NCBI RefSeq assembly: GCF_004217215.1
Contig: NZ_SHKP01000008.1
Coordinates: forward strand, 124,001 to 188,000
Source: Rivibacter subsaxonicus
Lineage (GTDB): Bacteria; Pseudomonadota; Gammaproteobacteria; Burkholderiales; Burkholderiaceae_C
Length of the DNA stretch: 64,000 nt
Direction of reading: 5' to 3'
In this document: positions 10,480 through 18,962 of the stretch, piece after piece
Layout of the letters: every line of letters starts with the position of its first letter
Numbering within the stretch: position 1 is the first letter of the stretch
The notes under the pieces: model-generated
What the model was told of the DNA's origin: nothing
What the model saw: the letters and a program-made list of their open reading frames with translations, nothing else
Database searches by the model: none
Program-made: the position numbers and the translations under genes

Positions 10480-11256
10480 TCAGATCTCGGGCAAGGCCAT
10501 GATGTAGCGGTTGGTGTGCGCCGCCAGCCGCTGCTTCAGGCCCTCGCGGGCGCTGGCCAGCACGTGGGTGTCGATCGTCACCTTGGCCGAGCAGTGGCGC
10601 AGCGTGGCCTCGCTGGCGCGAGCCTTGAAGAACAGCACCTGGGTCATGCCGGTGCGCGCCTCCAGGCCGAAGGCCATCAGCGAGACCACGATGCCACCGT
10701 CGGCGGCGGTCTCGGCCAGGCTGATCTGGAAGCTCGCGGTCTGCGCGCTCTGGCTCTCGCGCGAGAACAGCGTGATCCACGGGCTCGAGGCATCCATCGA
10801 ATGCAGCGCGTCGAGCGTGCCGGTCACGAGCGCCAGCGACGAGGTGGCCGGACCGAGCAGCATCGCGGCCACGTTGACGATCGCCTTGTGGGCCTCGAAG
10901 TTCTGGCCGCTCTCGGTATAGATCGCGAAGTCTTCCTTGAGCATCACCCAGCCGACGTTCTTGAGCACGTCGAAGTGCGCGTCGTAGCGCTCGAAGATCC
11001 GACTCGCATCCGGAACCCGCTTCTTGGCCACCAGCTGCGCGAGCAGCGAGCTGTGGATCAGGTCCTGGCGCCACTCCGGCGCCACGTCGGCGGCGAAGGA
11101 AACAACCTCGGAGCCGACCACCGCCGCCTGCGCGCGGCCGGCCTCCAGCGCGAGCGTGGCGGTCGGTGCCGGGTCGCCGCGCATGCGCGGCGGTGCGGCG
11201 GGCAGGTCGGCATCGGCCACGTAGGCACGTGCGCTCTCGGCAGTCACCTTTTTCAT
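10480..11256 (-). CDS. Hypothetical protein, 258 aa
   Basis: Not recognised. The 258-aa protein starts at the ATG 11254-11256 (MKKVTAESAR) behind GAGGAG, so the start is well supported. The central part has an apolar helix-like segment (HKAIVNVAAMLLGPATSSLALV) followed by alternating residues typical of beta strands (TASFQISLAE, GGIVVSLMAFGLEA, MTQVLFFKA). It has no signal peptide and no clear transmembrane helix. It is convergent with the caspase gene, 37 bp between stop codons, and lies downstream of the PAS-LuxR regulator on the same strand (102 bp gap). Confidence 0.8.
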   Translation of the reverse strand: MKKVTAESARAYVADADLPAAPPRMRGDPAPTATLALEAGRAQAAVVGSEVVSFAADVAPEWRQDLIHSSLLAQLVAKKRVPDASRIFERYDAHFDVLKNVGWVMLKEDFAIYTESGQNFEAHKAIVNVAAMLLGPATSSLALVTGTLDALHSMDASSPWITLFSRESQSAQTASFQISLAETAADGGIVVSLMAFGLEARTGMTQVLFFKARASEATLRHCSAKVTIDTHVLASAREGLKQRLAAHTNRYIMALPEI

Positions 11257-11358
11257 GAGGGCTCCTCGGCAGCTTCGAGAAGCGAAGATCAAAGCACGCG
11301 CGTCGCAGGCCACGCATCCCTAGTTGAGACGAGTGCCGTCGCCTTGCGGCGCACGGTT

Positions 11359-11973
11359 TCAGCTTCGTCCGGCGAGCAGCTTCTGCACAAGTTCCGGCGT
11401 CGTCGAAGCGGCGTACTTGCGCAGCAGCCGGGCGCGGTAGATGTCGACCGTGCGATGGCTCAGGCCGAGCGACTTGCCGATCTGCTTGCTGGTGCGGCCC
11501 TCGATCAGCAGCGCGGCGACCTCGCGCTCGCGCGCGGTCAGGCCGGCCCGACCGGGCGTGGTCAGCGGGCGTCGGGCCGACAGGTCCTCGAAGCTCCAGA
11601 TGCCGGCGGCGTGCGGCAGGTCGCGCTGCAGCGCGCGGCCGGCGACATGACACCAGAAGAGCTCGCCGGCCGGATTGCCGGGGCTGCGCTTCATGATGCG
11701 GTCGTCGGCGTAGCGGCCGTCGTCGAGGAGCTCGGTGACGATGCGCTCGCCGGTGCGCTCAAACTCGTCGAAGCTCGGGTAGAGCACCTGGAAGGACTCG
11801 CCGATCAGCGCATCGCGCGTGCTGCGAAACATCTGGGCCAGTACCTCGTTGCAGTCGACGATGACGCGCTGGCGCGAGACCACCAGACCCACCGGGGCGA
11901 GCTCGAAGGCGGTGCGGTAGTCGGGCTCGAAAGCCGCGGTCGGGGCGAGGAGGCGATTGCGGGCGTTGTTCAC
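11359..11973 (-). CDS. PAS domain LuxR-family transcriptional regulator
   Basis: A 204-aa regulator. Residues about 15-125 form a PAS-like domain (FELAPVGLVVSRQRVIVDCNEVLAQMF...); residues about 140-204 are a LuxR HTH (LTAREREVAALLIEGRTSKQIGKSLGLSHRTVDIYRARLL). The start is a GTG at 11971-11973; no better ATG exists because the upstream ATG is out of frame. It diverges from scoA, with a 20-bp inverted repeat in between, so control of scoAB and/or itself is likely. Confidence 0.87.
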   Translation of the reverse strand: MNNARNRLLAPTAAFEPDYRTAFELAPVGLVVSRQRVIVDCNEVLAQMFRSTRDALIGESFQVLYPSFDEFERTGERIVTELLDDGRYADDRIMKRSPGNPAGELFWCHVAGRALQRDLPHAAGIWSFEDLSARRPLTTPGRAGLTAREREVAALLIEGRTSKQIGKSLGLSHRTVDIYRARLLRKYAASTTPELVQKLLAGRS

Positions 11974-12003
11974 TTGACCATGCTTGGCTGTGCTTAGGCG
12001 ATT

Positions 12004-12023
12004 CTACGTAGCTGTGTACGTAG
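12004..12023. promoter_or_regulatory. Inverted repeat, probable operator of the PAS-LuxR regulator
   Basis: CTACGTA and TACGTAG are separated by 6 nt, making a 20-bp dyad in the 130-bp divergent region between the PAS-LuxR gene and scoA. The length and symmetry suit a dimeric LuxR-type HTH. Assignment to this regulator is inference from position. Confidence 0.55.
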
Positions 12024-12103
12024 TACGCTTCATGGCAAATTGAAGGACTGCGGATGCCGGTGCGCCTCCGCAGGTCTGACCCTCAAGCAAGGAGACAAGC
12101 GCC

Positions 12104-12811
12104 ATGAACAAGGTCTACCCGAGCGCCGAGGCGGCGCTGGCGGGAATCGTCAAGGACGGCCAGTTGCTGGCCGTCGGCGGCTTCGGTCTGTGCGGCATCC
12201 CGGAGGCGCTGATCGAGGCGCTCAAGGACTCCGGCGCAAAGAACCTCACGGCCATCTCCAACAACGCCGGGGTCGATGGCTTCGGCCTCGGCAAGCTGCT
12301 CGAGACGCGCCAGATCAAGAAGATGATCTCGAGCTACGTCGGCGAGAACAAGGAGTTCGAGCGCCAGTACCTGGCCGGCGAACTCGAGCTCGAGTTCACG
12401 CCGCAGGGCACGCTGGCCGAGAAACTGCGCGCCGGCGGTGCCGGCGTCCCGGCCTTCTTCACCAAGACCGGCGTCGGCACCATCGTGGCCGAGGGCAAGG
12501 AGACGCGCCAGTTCGACGGCGAGACCTACGTGATGGAGCGTGCCCTGGTGCCCGACGTGGCGCTGGTCAAGGCGCACAAGGCCGACAAGAGCGGCAACCT
12601 GGTGTTCCGCCGCACTGCGCGCAACTTCAACCCGGCCTGCGCGATGGCTGGCAAGCTCACGGTCGTCGAGGTCGAGGAACTGGTCGAGACCGGCGAGATC
12701 GATCCGGACGACGTCCACCTGCCCGGCATCTACGTGCACCGGATCGTGGTCAACGCCCATCCGGAGAAGCGCATCGAGAAGCGCACCATCACCGAAGCGA
12801 AGGGAGCCTGA
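12104..12811 (+). CDS. scoA: 3-oxoacid CoA-transferase subunit A
   Basis: A 235-aa alpha subunit of succinyl-CoA:3-ketoacid CoA transferase, which activates acetoacetate with succinyl-CoA in ketone-body/PHB catabolism. The family start [20 protein letters not shown] and the glycine-rich [10 protein letters not shown] loop are present. AAGGAG lies just upstream of the ATG at 12104. The B subunit follows 2 nt after its stop. The divergent PAS-LuxR gene is the likely regulator. Confidence 0.95.
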   Translation: MNKVYPSAEAALAGIVKDGQLLAVGGFGLCGIPEALIEALKDSGAKNLTAISNNAGVDGFGLGKLLETRQIKKMISSYVGENKEFERQYLAGELELEFTPQGTLAEKLRAGGAGVPAFFTKTGVGTIVAEGKETRQFDGETYVMERALVPDVALVKAHKADKSGNLVFRRTARNFNPACAMAGKLTVVEVEELVETGEIDPDDVHLPGIYVHRIVVNAHPEKRIEKRTITEAKGA

Positions 12812-12813
12812 TC

Positions 12814-13455
12814 ATGGCCTGGACTCAAAACCAGATGGCGGCCCGCGCGGCGCAGGAACTCGAGGACGGCTTCTACGTCAATCTCGGCATCGGCATTCCG
12901 ACGCTGGTCGCGAACTTCGTGCCGGCCGACAAGGAAGTCTGGCTGCAGAGCGAGAACGGCATGCTCGGCATCGGTCCGTTCCCGACCGAGGACCAGGTTG
13001 ACGCCGACCTCATCAACGCCGGCAAGCAGACCGTCACGACGATCCCGGGCTCGAGCATCTTCGGCAGCCACGACAGCTTCGCGATGATCCGCGCCGGCAA
13101 GATCAACCTCAGCATCCTCGGCGCGATGCAGGTCAGCGCCAAGGGCGATCTCGCCAACTGGATGATCCCCGGCAAGATGGTCAAGGGCATGGGCGGCGCG
13201 ATGGACCTGGTGGCCGGCGTCAAGCGCGTGGTGGTGCTGATGGAGCACGTGGCGCGCAAGAAGGACGGCAGCGAGGATCTCAAGATCCTGCCCGCCTGCA
13301 CGCTGCCGCTGACCGGCGTCGGAGTCGTCAACCGCATCATCACCGACCTCGCGGTGATGGACGTGACGCCGCAGGGCCTGAAGCTCGTGGAACTCGCCGA
13401 CGGCGTGACGCGCGAGGAAGTCCAGGCCAAGACCGGCGTGCCGCTGGTGGGATGA
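12814..13455 (+). CDS. scoB: 3-oxoacid CoA-transferase subunit B
   Basis: A 213-aa beta subunit of the same CoA transferase. The catalytic Glu lies in the [10 protein letters not shown] motif near residue 45; GIGIPTLV precedes it. It begins 2 nt after the scoA stop, with GGGAGCC before the ATG, so the two genes are translated from one mRNA. Length is normal for the family. Confidence 0.95.
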   Translation: MAWTQNQMAARAAQELEDGFYVNLGIGIPTLVANFVPADKEVWLQSENGMLGIGPFPTEDQVDADLINAGKQTVTTIPGSSIFGSHDSFAMIRAGKINLSILGAMQVSAKGDLANWMIPGKMVKGMGGAMDLVAGVKRVVVLMEHVARKKDGSEDLKILPACTLPLTGVGVVNRIITDLAVMDVTPQGLKLVELADGVTREEVQAKTGVPLVG

Positions 13456-13571
13456 ACGATGAAACGGCCACGGCTTCGCCGTGAGCCATGAACGATGAAA
13501 AACGGGGCCGCTGGCCCCGTTTGCATTTCATTCATTGTTCATGCAAAGCACGGCGAGCGTTCATTGTTCAT
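13452..13571. repeat. Four copies of ATGAACRATGAA, two direct and two inverted
   Basis: The 12-mer ATGAACGATGAA occurs at 13452 and 13488 on the plus strand, and the near-identical ATGAACAATGAA occurs on the minus strand at 13531-13542 and 13560-13571. The pairs flank the terminator hairpin between scoB and bpt, so the whole gap is a nested palindrome; the first copy overlaps the scoB stop and the last overlaps the bpt stop. Confidence 0.6.
13500..13523. terminator. Bidirectional terminator between scoB and bpt
   Basis: The hairpin AACGGGGCC-GCT-GGCCCCGTT is preceded by A residues and followed by TTGCATTTCATT. It lies between the convergent scoB and bpt genes and would serve both strands. 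Confidence 0.7.
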
Positions 13572-14304
13572 TGCGCCGCCACTCGCCGTCGACCAGCACT
13601 TCGTTCGGCCCGAACTGCGCCTTGTAGGCCATCTTCGGGCTGGCGCCGATCCAGTAGCCCAGGTAGACGTTGGCCAGCCCGAGTTGGCGCGTCTGCTCGA
13701 TCTGCCACAGCACGCTGTAGGTGCCGTAGCTCGTGCGCGGCTCGGGGGCGTAGAAGGTGTAGACCGCCGACAGGCCGTCCTCGAGGATGTCGAGGATCGA
13801 CACCATCTTCAGCGCGCCCCCGGGGCCGCCATCAGCGGCCGGCTCGCGAAACTCCACCAGCCGTGAATTGACCCGGCTCTGCAGCAGGAACTGGGTGTAC
13901 TGGTCGATCGAGTCGTGGTCCATGCCGCCGCCGGCGTGGCGCCCGGCCTGGTAGCGCAGGTAGAGCTGGTAATGCTCCGGCAGGAAGCACAGCCGCAGCA
14001 CCCGCGCCTGCAGGCCCGCATGCTGCTGCCAGGCGCGGCGCTGGCTGCGCGTCGGCTCAAAGCTCGCCGCCGGCACCCGCAGCGGCACGCAGGCGCGGCA
14101 GCCGTCGCAGTAGGGTCGGTAGGTGAACATGCCGCTGCGGCGAAAGCCGCCCGCCACCAGGCCCGAATAGGCGTCGGCGTGGATCAGGTGGCTCGGCGTC
14201 GCCACCTGCGAGCGTGCCAGCCGCCCCGGCAGGTAGCTGCAAGGGTAGGGCGCCGTGGCATAGAACTGCAGCGACGCGAGCGGGAGTTCCTTGGGATGGG
14301 TCAC
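13561..14304 (-). CDS. bpt: Bacterial protein-N-end leucyltransferase (arginyl-transferase family)
   Basis: A 247-aa ATE1-like aminoacyl-tRNA protein transferase; Bpt adds Leu from Leu-tRNA to N-terminal Asp/Glu and so marks proteins for ClpS/ClpAP. The N-terminal CSYLPGR segment and the Cys-containing [17 protein letters not shown] motif are typical, as are [17 protein letters not shown] and YLGYWI near the end. Aat, the other N-end transferase, is directly upstream (16 bp), so both enzymes of the N-degron branch are co-transcribed. The tail RRNEQ overlaps the inverted ATGAAC repeat. Confidence 0.95.
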   Translation of the reverse strand: MTHPKELPLASLQFYATAPYPCSYLPGRLARSQVATPSHLIHADAYSGLVAGGFRRSGMFTYRPYCDGCRACVPLRVPAASFEPTRSQRRAWQQHAGLQARVLRLCFLPEHYQLYLRYQAGRHAGGGMDHDSIDQYTQFLLQSRVNSRLVEFREPAADGGPGGALKMVSILDILEDGLSAVYTFYAPEPRTSYGTYSVLWQIEQTRQLGLANVYLGYWIGASPKMAYKAQFGPNEVLVDGEWRRNEQ

Positions 14305-14320
14305 GGTGCGGGCGCGGCCT

Positions 14321-15070
14321 TCATGCGGCGGGCGCGTTCACTGCAAGCTGCGCCCATAGCGACGGATCATAGGACCAGCGCCTTGGCGGCAGAAGCCGCA
14401 CGGTCTTCGCCAGGTGCGCCTCGAAGTCGATGCGCGCCACTTCGCGCGCGCCGAGCGAGGCCATGTGCGGCGTGTTCTGCTGGCAGTCGATCCAGTCGAT
14501 GCCGTTGGCGCGGCAGAAGGCCACCAGGCCGGCCAGCGCGATCTTGGAGGCATCGGTCGCATACGCGAACATTGACTCGCCGAAGAACATGCGGCCGAGG
14601 TTGACGCCGTACAGACCGCCGACGAGTTCGCCGCCGATCCAGGTCTCGAAGGAGTGCACTGCACCGGCCCGGTGCCAGCGGCCGTAGGCGCGGCGCAGTT
14701 CCGGCACGATCCAGGTGCCGCGCTGTCCATCGCGCGGCGTGGTGGCGCAGGCCTCGATCACGCGCTCGAAGGCGCGGTCGATGCGCAGTTCGCAGCGCGG
14801 ATCGGCGGCAAAGCGGCGCACGGTCTTGCGCAGCGAGTGCGAGAGCCTGAAGTCCGCGGTGCGCAGCACCATGCGCGGGTCGGGACTCCACCAGAGGATC
14901 GGCTGGCCATCGCCGTACCAGGGAAAGATGCCGCGCGAATAGGCGGCGCTCAGGCGGGAAATCGTCAGTTCGCCGCCGGCGGCCAGCAGGCCGGGCGCCT
15001 CGCTGTCCAGGCCGAGTGCCAATGCCGTGTCGGGGAAGGGGCTGCGGTCGGAGTCGAGCCAGGCAATCAC
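14321..15070 (-). CDS. aat: Leucyl/phenylalanyl-tRNA-protein transferase
   Basis: A 249-aa L/F-transferase that adds Leu or Phe from tRNA to N-terminal Arg/Lys. The family motifs [36 protein letters not shown] and [16 protein letters not shown] are present and the length is normal. It is the upstream gene of an aat-bpt pair on the minus strand and diverges from the Pho-box membrane-protein gene. Confidence 0.96.
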   Translation of the reverse strand: MIAWLDSDRSPFPDTALALGLDSEAPGLLAAGGELTISRLSAAYSRGIFPWYGDGQPILWWSPDPRMVLRTADFRLSHSLRKTVRRFAADPRCELRIDRAFERVIEACATTPRDGQRGTWIVPELRRAYGRWHRAGAVHSFETWIGGELVGGLYGVNLGRMFFGESMFAYATDASKIALAGLVAFCRANGIDWIDCQQNTPHMASLGAREVARIDFEAHLAKTVRLLPPRRWSYDPSLWAQLAVNAPAA

Positions 15071-15161
15071 GCCGGCATTGTCGGGTCTGCTCGATCCGCG
15101 CTCGCCGAGGTGCCTGGTTTTCCGAGGTAGGGGTTGCGATGGCCTGACCCGGTTTGTGACG

Positions 15162-15190
15162 ATGTCATGAAACTGTCACAACCCTGTGTG
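15162..15190 (+). promoter_or_regulatory. Pho-box-like triple 11-bp repeat
   Basis: Three 7-mers spaced 11 bp apart: ATGTCAT (15162), CTGTCAC (15173) and CTGTGTG (15184), with GAAA and AACC as spacers. The first two match the known PhoB site pattern CTGTCAT-N4-CTGTCAT at nearly every position. It is 40 bp upstream of the chosen start of the membrane protein, and a PhoX phosphatase is the next gene, which supports phosphate control. PhoB binding is inferred, not shown. Confidence 0.65.
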
Positions 15191-15229
15191 TCGGCGCCCC
15201 CGCGCCAGCGCGCATCACCGGGGTCTCCG

Positions 15230-16348
15230 ATGCCACCTGTTCGTAGCGGCGCCTTGACGGCCGGCATGCACCTTCCGTCGACCAGCCGCCGCCGGATCGA
15301 TGCCGTCGCGCTGGCCTTGCTCCTCCTGGTGCTGTGTTGGGTCATCGACCTGCGGATCCTGGGCCAGCCGTTGCTGGCCGAGGGGAGGCCACTTTTCGAC
15401 AATCCCCATCTGCTGCGATCGCTGCTGCTGGCGCTGGCTGCCGGGACCTTGGTCTGGGGCTTTGCCGTGCCCGACCAGGCTGCCGGCGCTTCCGGCGACT
15501 GGCCGCGGACGCCGGCCTCGGCGACCTGGCCAGGACCCGGTCGCCTGCTGCTGGCGGCCCTCATGATCGACCTGCTGTTCGTCGCGCTGTTCCTGATCTC
15601 GCCGCAGTACTACTACAAGGCCGGCCGGGAGGATCGACCGATCGAGGATGCCTCGGCCATGCTGCTCTTCGCCTCCGCGGCGTTGATGGCGTTGAGCGCC
15701 TGGCGACTGCACCGAGCGAAGCGGCAGCATGGCGCCTGGCTGGTGCGAGGCGCGGTGGCGCTGGCCGTTGCGTTCCTGCTCATCGGCATGGAGGAAATCT
15801 CCTGGGGTCAGCGCATCTTCGGCATCCGCAGCCCGGAGGTCTTTCTCGAGCACAACCTGCAGCGCGAGACCAATCTGCACAACTTCGTCACCGACGAAGC
15901 CGAGAACGCCTACTACCTGGGCGCCTTCCTGCTGCTGACGGCCTGGCCCTTCTTCGTGCCGCGCATTCCGGCGCTGGCGCGGCAGCCGATGTTCGCCTTC
16001 TTCACGGCAAGTGAGCCGCTGATGGTGGCCGCGGCACTGAGTGCGGCCTTCAGCTACGACCTGTGGAACGTCTCGTTCACGCAGTTCGCCTTCTTCTGCA
16101 CCGTCTTCATCCTGCTGGCCACCGCATGGCGGCGCCGTCACAGCAACCGGTCGCTGGCGCGCTGGGCGCTGCTGATGGCGATGATCTGCGTCGCGACGCA
16201 GGCTGCGCACCTTGCCTTCGGCTACCGCACGGTGCGGCTGTGGGACGTGTCCGAGTACAAGGAATTCCTCGTGCCGTTCTTCCTGGCGGCCTACGCCGTC
16301 GAGATCCTGCAGCGCAGCGGAGGCGGACCTGAGAGCCGCGCCGTGTAG
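15230..16348 (+). CDS. Uncharacterised polytopic membrane protein
   Basis: A 372-aa protein with about 10 predicted membrane helices (for example DAVALALLLLVLCWVIDL, LLAALMIDLLFVALFLI, FFCTVFILLATAW). Its most conserved-looking part is GMEEISWGQRIFGI followed by EHNLQRETNLHNF, which I recall from a widespread uncharacterised membrane family; acidic, His and Asn residues there suggest a catalytic or metal site. The frame is open to a TTG at 15134, but the Pho-box-like repeat lies inside that stretch, so I prefer the ATG at 15230 (alternative 15266). Likely co-regulated with phoX downstream under phosphate limitation. Confidence 0.8.
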   Translation: MPPVRSGALTAGMHLPSTSRRRIDAVALALLLLVLCWVIDLRILGQPLLAEGRPLFDNPHLLRSLLLALAAGTLVWGFAVPDQAAGASGDWPRTPASATWPGPGRLLLAALMIDLLFVALFLISPQYYYKAGREDRPIEDASAMLLFASAALMALSAWRLHRAKRQHGAWLVRGAVALAVAFLLIGMEEISWGQRIFGIRSPEVFLEHNLQRETNLHNFVTDEAENAYYLGAFLLLTAWPFFVPRIPALARQPMFAFFTASEPLMVAAALSAAFSYDLWNVSFTQFAFFCTVFILLATAWRRRHSNRSLARWALLMAMICVATQAAHLAFGYRTVRLWDVSEYKEFLVPFFLAAYAVEILQRSGGGPESRAV

Positions 16349-16685
16349 CGGCGCTGACGCGACCCGCTGGGCTTTTTCGAGCCCGTCGATCGTGGATGAC
16401 GGCTCGGTCGGCAGCGGGGTGACGTTGGTGCTTGAACTCGTGCGTGGTCAAGCAGTCCAGGCTGCAGCGTGTTTCAGCCTCGCCAAGCTGTGGAGCGACG
16501 CGATGCAGCGGGACAAGAACCTGGCGAATGCGCAGACGCAGGGAGGTGCGCGTCACCGCGCTCCGCAGCCGCTGCGGCGCAGCAGATCGTCGGCCCCGAT
16601 TGACGACAAGCTGGACGGCCCTAGCCTGAGCTCAAGCGGTTGAGCGGTCCGCCCTCGTTCATTGGCACAGGATATGGAGGACGAC
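16349..16685. other. 337-bp intergenic region upstream of phoX
   Basis: No convincing gene. One possible sigma-70 promoter is TTGACG at 16600-16605 with TAGCCT at 16622-16627 (16-bp spacer), about 59 bp before the phoX start. I see no second CTGTCA-type repeat here, so phosphate control of phoX would have to come from the Pho-box-like site upstream of the membrane-protein gene or from a degenerate site. Confidence 0.4.
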
Positions 16686-18632
16686 ATGCCCGATACCGAG
16701 CGCCCCGGATCCAATGTGTTCGACGACCTTGTGGCGGCGCGTATCAAGCGTCGCGAGTTGCTCGGGGGCTCGCTCGGTGCGGCCGCGCTGGGCTTTCTGA
16801 GCGGTTGCGGCGTCACGCCCAAAGCAGAGCCGACAGGACCGCTGATCGGGTTCACCTCGATCCCGATCTCTCGCGCTGACACCGTGGTCGTGCCGGAGGG
16901 CTACACGTGGCAGGTGGTCAACGCCTGGGGCGACCCGATCATGGCCGGTGCGCCAGCCTTCAAGATCGACGCGAGCCAGAGTGCCGCGGAGCAGGCCATG
17001 CAGTCGGGCATGTTCCACGACGGCATGCACTACTTCCCGTTGCCCAAGGGGTCCGGCTCATCCACCCACGGCCTGATCGGCATCAACTACGAGTACACCG
17101 ACGACAACCTGCTGACCACCGACGGCATGGCCACCTGGTCGGCGGAGAAGGTGCAGAAGTCCAAGAACGCGCATGGCCTCGGCGTCTACGAAGCCAGGTT
17201 CGAAGGCGGTCGTTGGCGCACCGTGGCCGACTCGCGCTACGGCCGGCGCATCACCGCCGACACGCCGTTCCTCATCAAGGGGCCTGCGGCCGGCCATGCC
17301 TTGATGCGTACCACCGAGGACCCGACCGGCACCCGCGTGCGTGGCACCTTCCAGAACTGTGCCAACGGCTACACGCCCTGGGGAACCTATCTGTCCTGCG
17401 AGGAAAACTTCACTGCCTACTTCGTCAACGACTCCGGCAGCATCCCGCGGCTTCAGGACCGCTACGGCATCCCGACGACGAAGGACGGCTGGGGCTTCCG
17501 CTGGCACGAGCACGACGCGCGCTTCGACGCCGTGAAGCACCCCAACGAGTCCAACCGCTTCGGCTGGATCGTCGAGTTCGATCCGTACGACCCGACGAGC
17601 GAGCCGGTCAAGCACACCGCGATGGGTCGCATGGCCCACGAGGGTGCGGCGCTGTCGATCGCCAAGGACGGCCGCGTCGTCTACTACATGGGAGACGACG
17701 ACTACCGCTCGAAGTTCGAGCACATCTACAAGTTCGTCAGCAGGCGTCCCTACGTGAAGGGCGGCAGCTACGCGGACAACAAGGACATCCTCGACGAAGG
17801 CACCCTCTACGCCGGCCGCTTCAACGCCGATGGCAGCGGCGAGTGGATCGAGCTGACGCAGGGCAAGAACGGCCTTACCGCCGAGCGCGGCTTTGCGTCC
17901 CAGGCCGAGGTGGTCATCGATGCCCGCACCGCGGGCGACGTGGCCGGAGCCACCTACATGGACCGCCCCGAGTGGATCGCCGTGCATCCGCGCAGCCAGG
18001 AGGTCTACGTCACGCTGAGCAACAACACCGCGCGCGGCACCGGCAAGCCGCTGCACCAGCCGAATGCCTTGGGCGCCGACGCCGCGAACCCGCGTGCGCC
18101 GAACCTGATGGGCCACATCGTGCGCTGGCGCGAGGCCGCCGGCGACGCCGCCTCCACCAACTTCACCTGGGACGTCTTTCTGCAGGCCGGCGAGCCCACG
18201 CATGCCGACGCGCTCAAGCGTGGCAACGTCAAGGGCGGCGTGGCCTTTGCCCAGCCCGATGGTTGCCATATCGACCAGCGCGGCGTGCTGTGGATCCAGA
18301 CCGACTCGTCGGCGCAGAACATGGCGCACGCCGACTGGAAGCTCATCGGCAACAACCAGATGGTTGCGGCCGACCCGTCGACCGGCGAGGTACGGCGCTT
18401 CCTCACCGGCCCGGTCGGCTGCGAGGTGACGGCGGTGCAGCTCACGCCCGACCTGCGCACGATGTTCGTCAACATCCAGCACCCCGGCGAGGCACCCCTG
18501 CCGCATCCCGGGCGCAATGATCCGGGCAAGCCCAAGGCGATCAGTTCCTGGCCCGACGGAGAGGCGGGAGGTCGGCCAAGGTCGGCGACGATTGCGATCA
18601 GAAGGGCTGATGGAGGCGTGATCGGAACCTGA
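16686..18632 (+). CDS. phoX: PhoX-family alkaline phosphatase
   Basis: A 648-aa PhoX-type (DUF839) phosphatase, a calcium/iron enzyme that releases phosphate from phosphoesters outside the cytoplasm. The N-terminus carries a twin-arginine signal, KRRELLGGSLGAAALGFLSG, ending in a Cys that may act as a lipobox. Family landmarks include NCANGYTPWGTYLSCEENF, YGIPTTKDGWGFRWHEHDARFD and RMAHEGAAL. The ATG at 16686 has GGAGG 5 nt upstream. The preceding gene is a membrane protein with a Pho-box-like element, consistent with a phosphate-starvation pair. The tRNA-Asn integration site follows. Confidence 0.92.
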   Translation: MPDTERPGSNVFDDLVAARIKRRELLGGSLGAAALGFLSGCGVTPKAEPTGPLIGFTSIPISRADTVVVPEGYTWQVVNAWGDPIMAGAPAFKIDASQSAAEQAMQSGMFHDGMHYFPLPKGSGSSTHGLIGINYEYTDDNLLTTDGMATWSAEKVQKSKNAHGLGVYEARFEGGRWRTVADSRYGRRITADTPFLIKGPAAGHALMRTTEDPTGTRVRGTFQNCANGYTPWGTYLSCEENFTAYFVNDSGSIPRLQDRYGIPTTKDGWGFRWHEHDARFDAVKHPNESNRFGWIVEFDPYDPTSEPVKHTAMGRMAHEGAALSIAKDGRVVYYMGDDDYRSKFEHIYKFVSRRPYVKGGSYADNKDILDEGTLYAGRFNADGSGEWIELTQGKNGLTAERGFASQAEVVIDARTAGDVAGATYMDRPEWIAVHPRSQEVYVTLSNNTARGTGKPLHQPNALGADAANPRAPNLMGHIVRWREAAGDAASTNFTWDVFLQAGEPTHADALKRGNVKGGVAFAQPDGCHIDQRGVLWIQTDSSAQNMAHADWKLIGNNQMVAADPSTGEVRRFLTGPVGCEVTAVQLTPDLRTMFVNIQHPGEAPLPHPGRNDPGKPKAISSWPDGEAGGRPRSATIAIRRADGGVIGT

Positions 18633-18727
18633 GGGCGGTCATGCCACGGTCAGTCCTTTCTGAGGGCTGGCTTGGTCCATCTTCTGTTGTGCCGACTTGT
18701 GCCAAGCAGGCGCTTTGGCGCCGCGCC

Positions 18728-18762
18728 AACAAAAAAAGGCCCTGGCGCATTGCGCCAGGGCC
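18728..18762 (-). terminator. Terminator of the original tRNA-Asn gene
   Basis: The stem AAGGCCCTGGCGC / GCGCCAGGGCCTT is followed on the minus strand by seven T residues (plus-strand A run at 18730-18736). It now faces the tRNA fragment at attL, so it is probably the ancestral terminator of tRNA-Asn, separated from its gene by the island. Confidence 0.75.
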
Positions 18763-18779
18763 TTGATCTTTCGACGATA

Positions 18780-18833
18780 TCTGTGGCTCCTCGACCTGGG
18801 CTCGAACCAGGGACCTACGGATTAACAGTCCGG
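18780..18833 (-). repeat. attL: 54-bp direct repeat, 3' part of tRNA-Asn
   Basis: These 54 bp are identical to 31865-31918, which covers the 3' half (anticodon region to CCA) of the intact tRNA-Asn. Directly inside lies the integrase gene. This is the classic footprint of site-specific integration into a tRNA 3' end. The fragment lacks the 5' half of the tRNA and is not a functional tRNA. Confidence 0.93.
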
Positions 18834-18962
18834 TAGAATGCCGAATCAGGCAACCACAGATCGCGGGCTCCCCTAGGCAAGGCTTGATATTGCTAGCTTC
18901 CACGCGATACGTGTTGGTATGCTTTCTGCCTACACGGTTGCCTACATGGAAGATTCGCACTC

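Noticed and set aside
10480-11256. Calling the 258-aa protein next to the caspase a bacterial gasdermin
   Set aside because: Size and neighbour fit, but I see no N-terminal Cys or recognisable gasdermin motif, and the genes are convergent rather than an operon; kept as a hypothesis only.
15134-15229. N-terminal extension of the membrane protein from the TTG at 15134
   Set aside because: The stretch contains the Pho-box-like repeats and encodes no membrane segment; the start at 15230 is more likely.
18780-18860. A second functional tRNA gene at attL
   Set aside because: Only the 3' part of tRNA-Asn is present; the proper D arm and 5' acceptor strand are missing.
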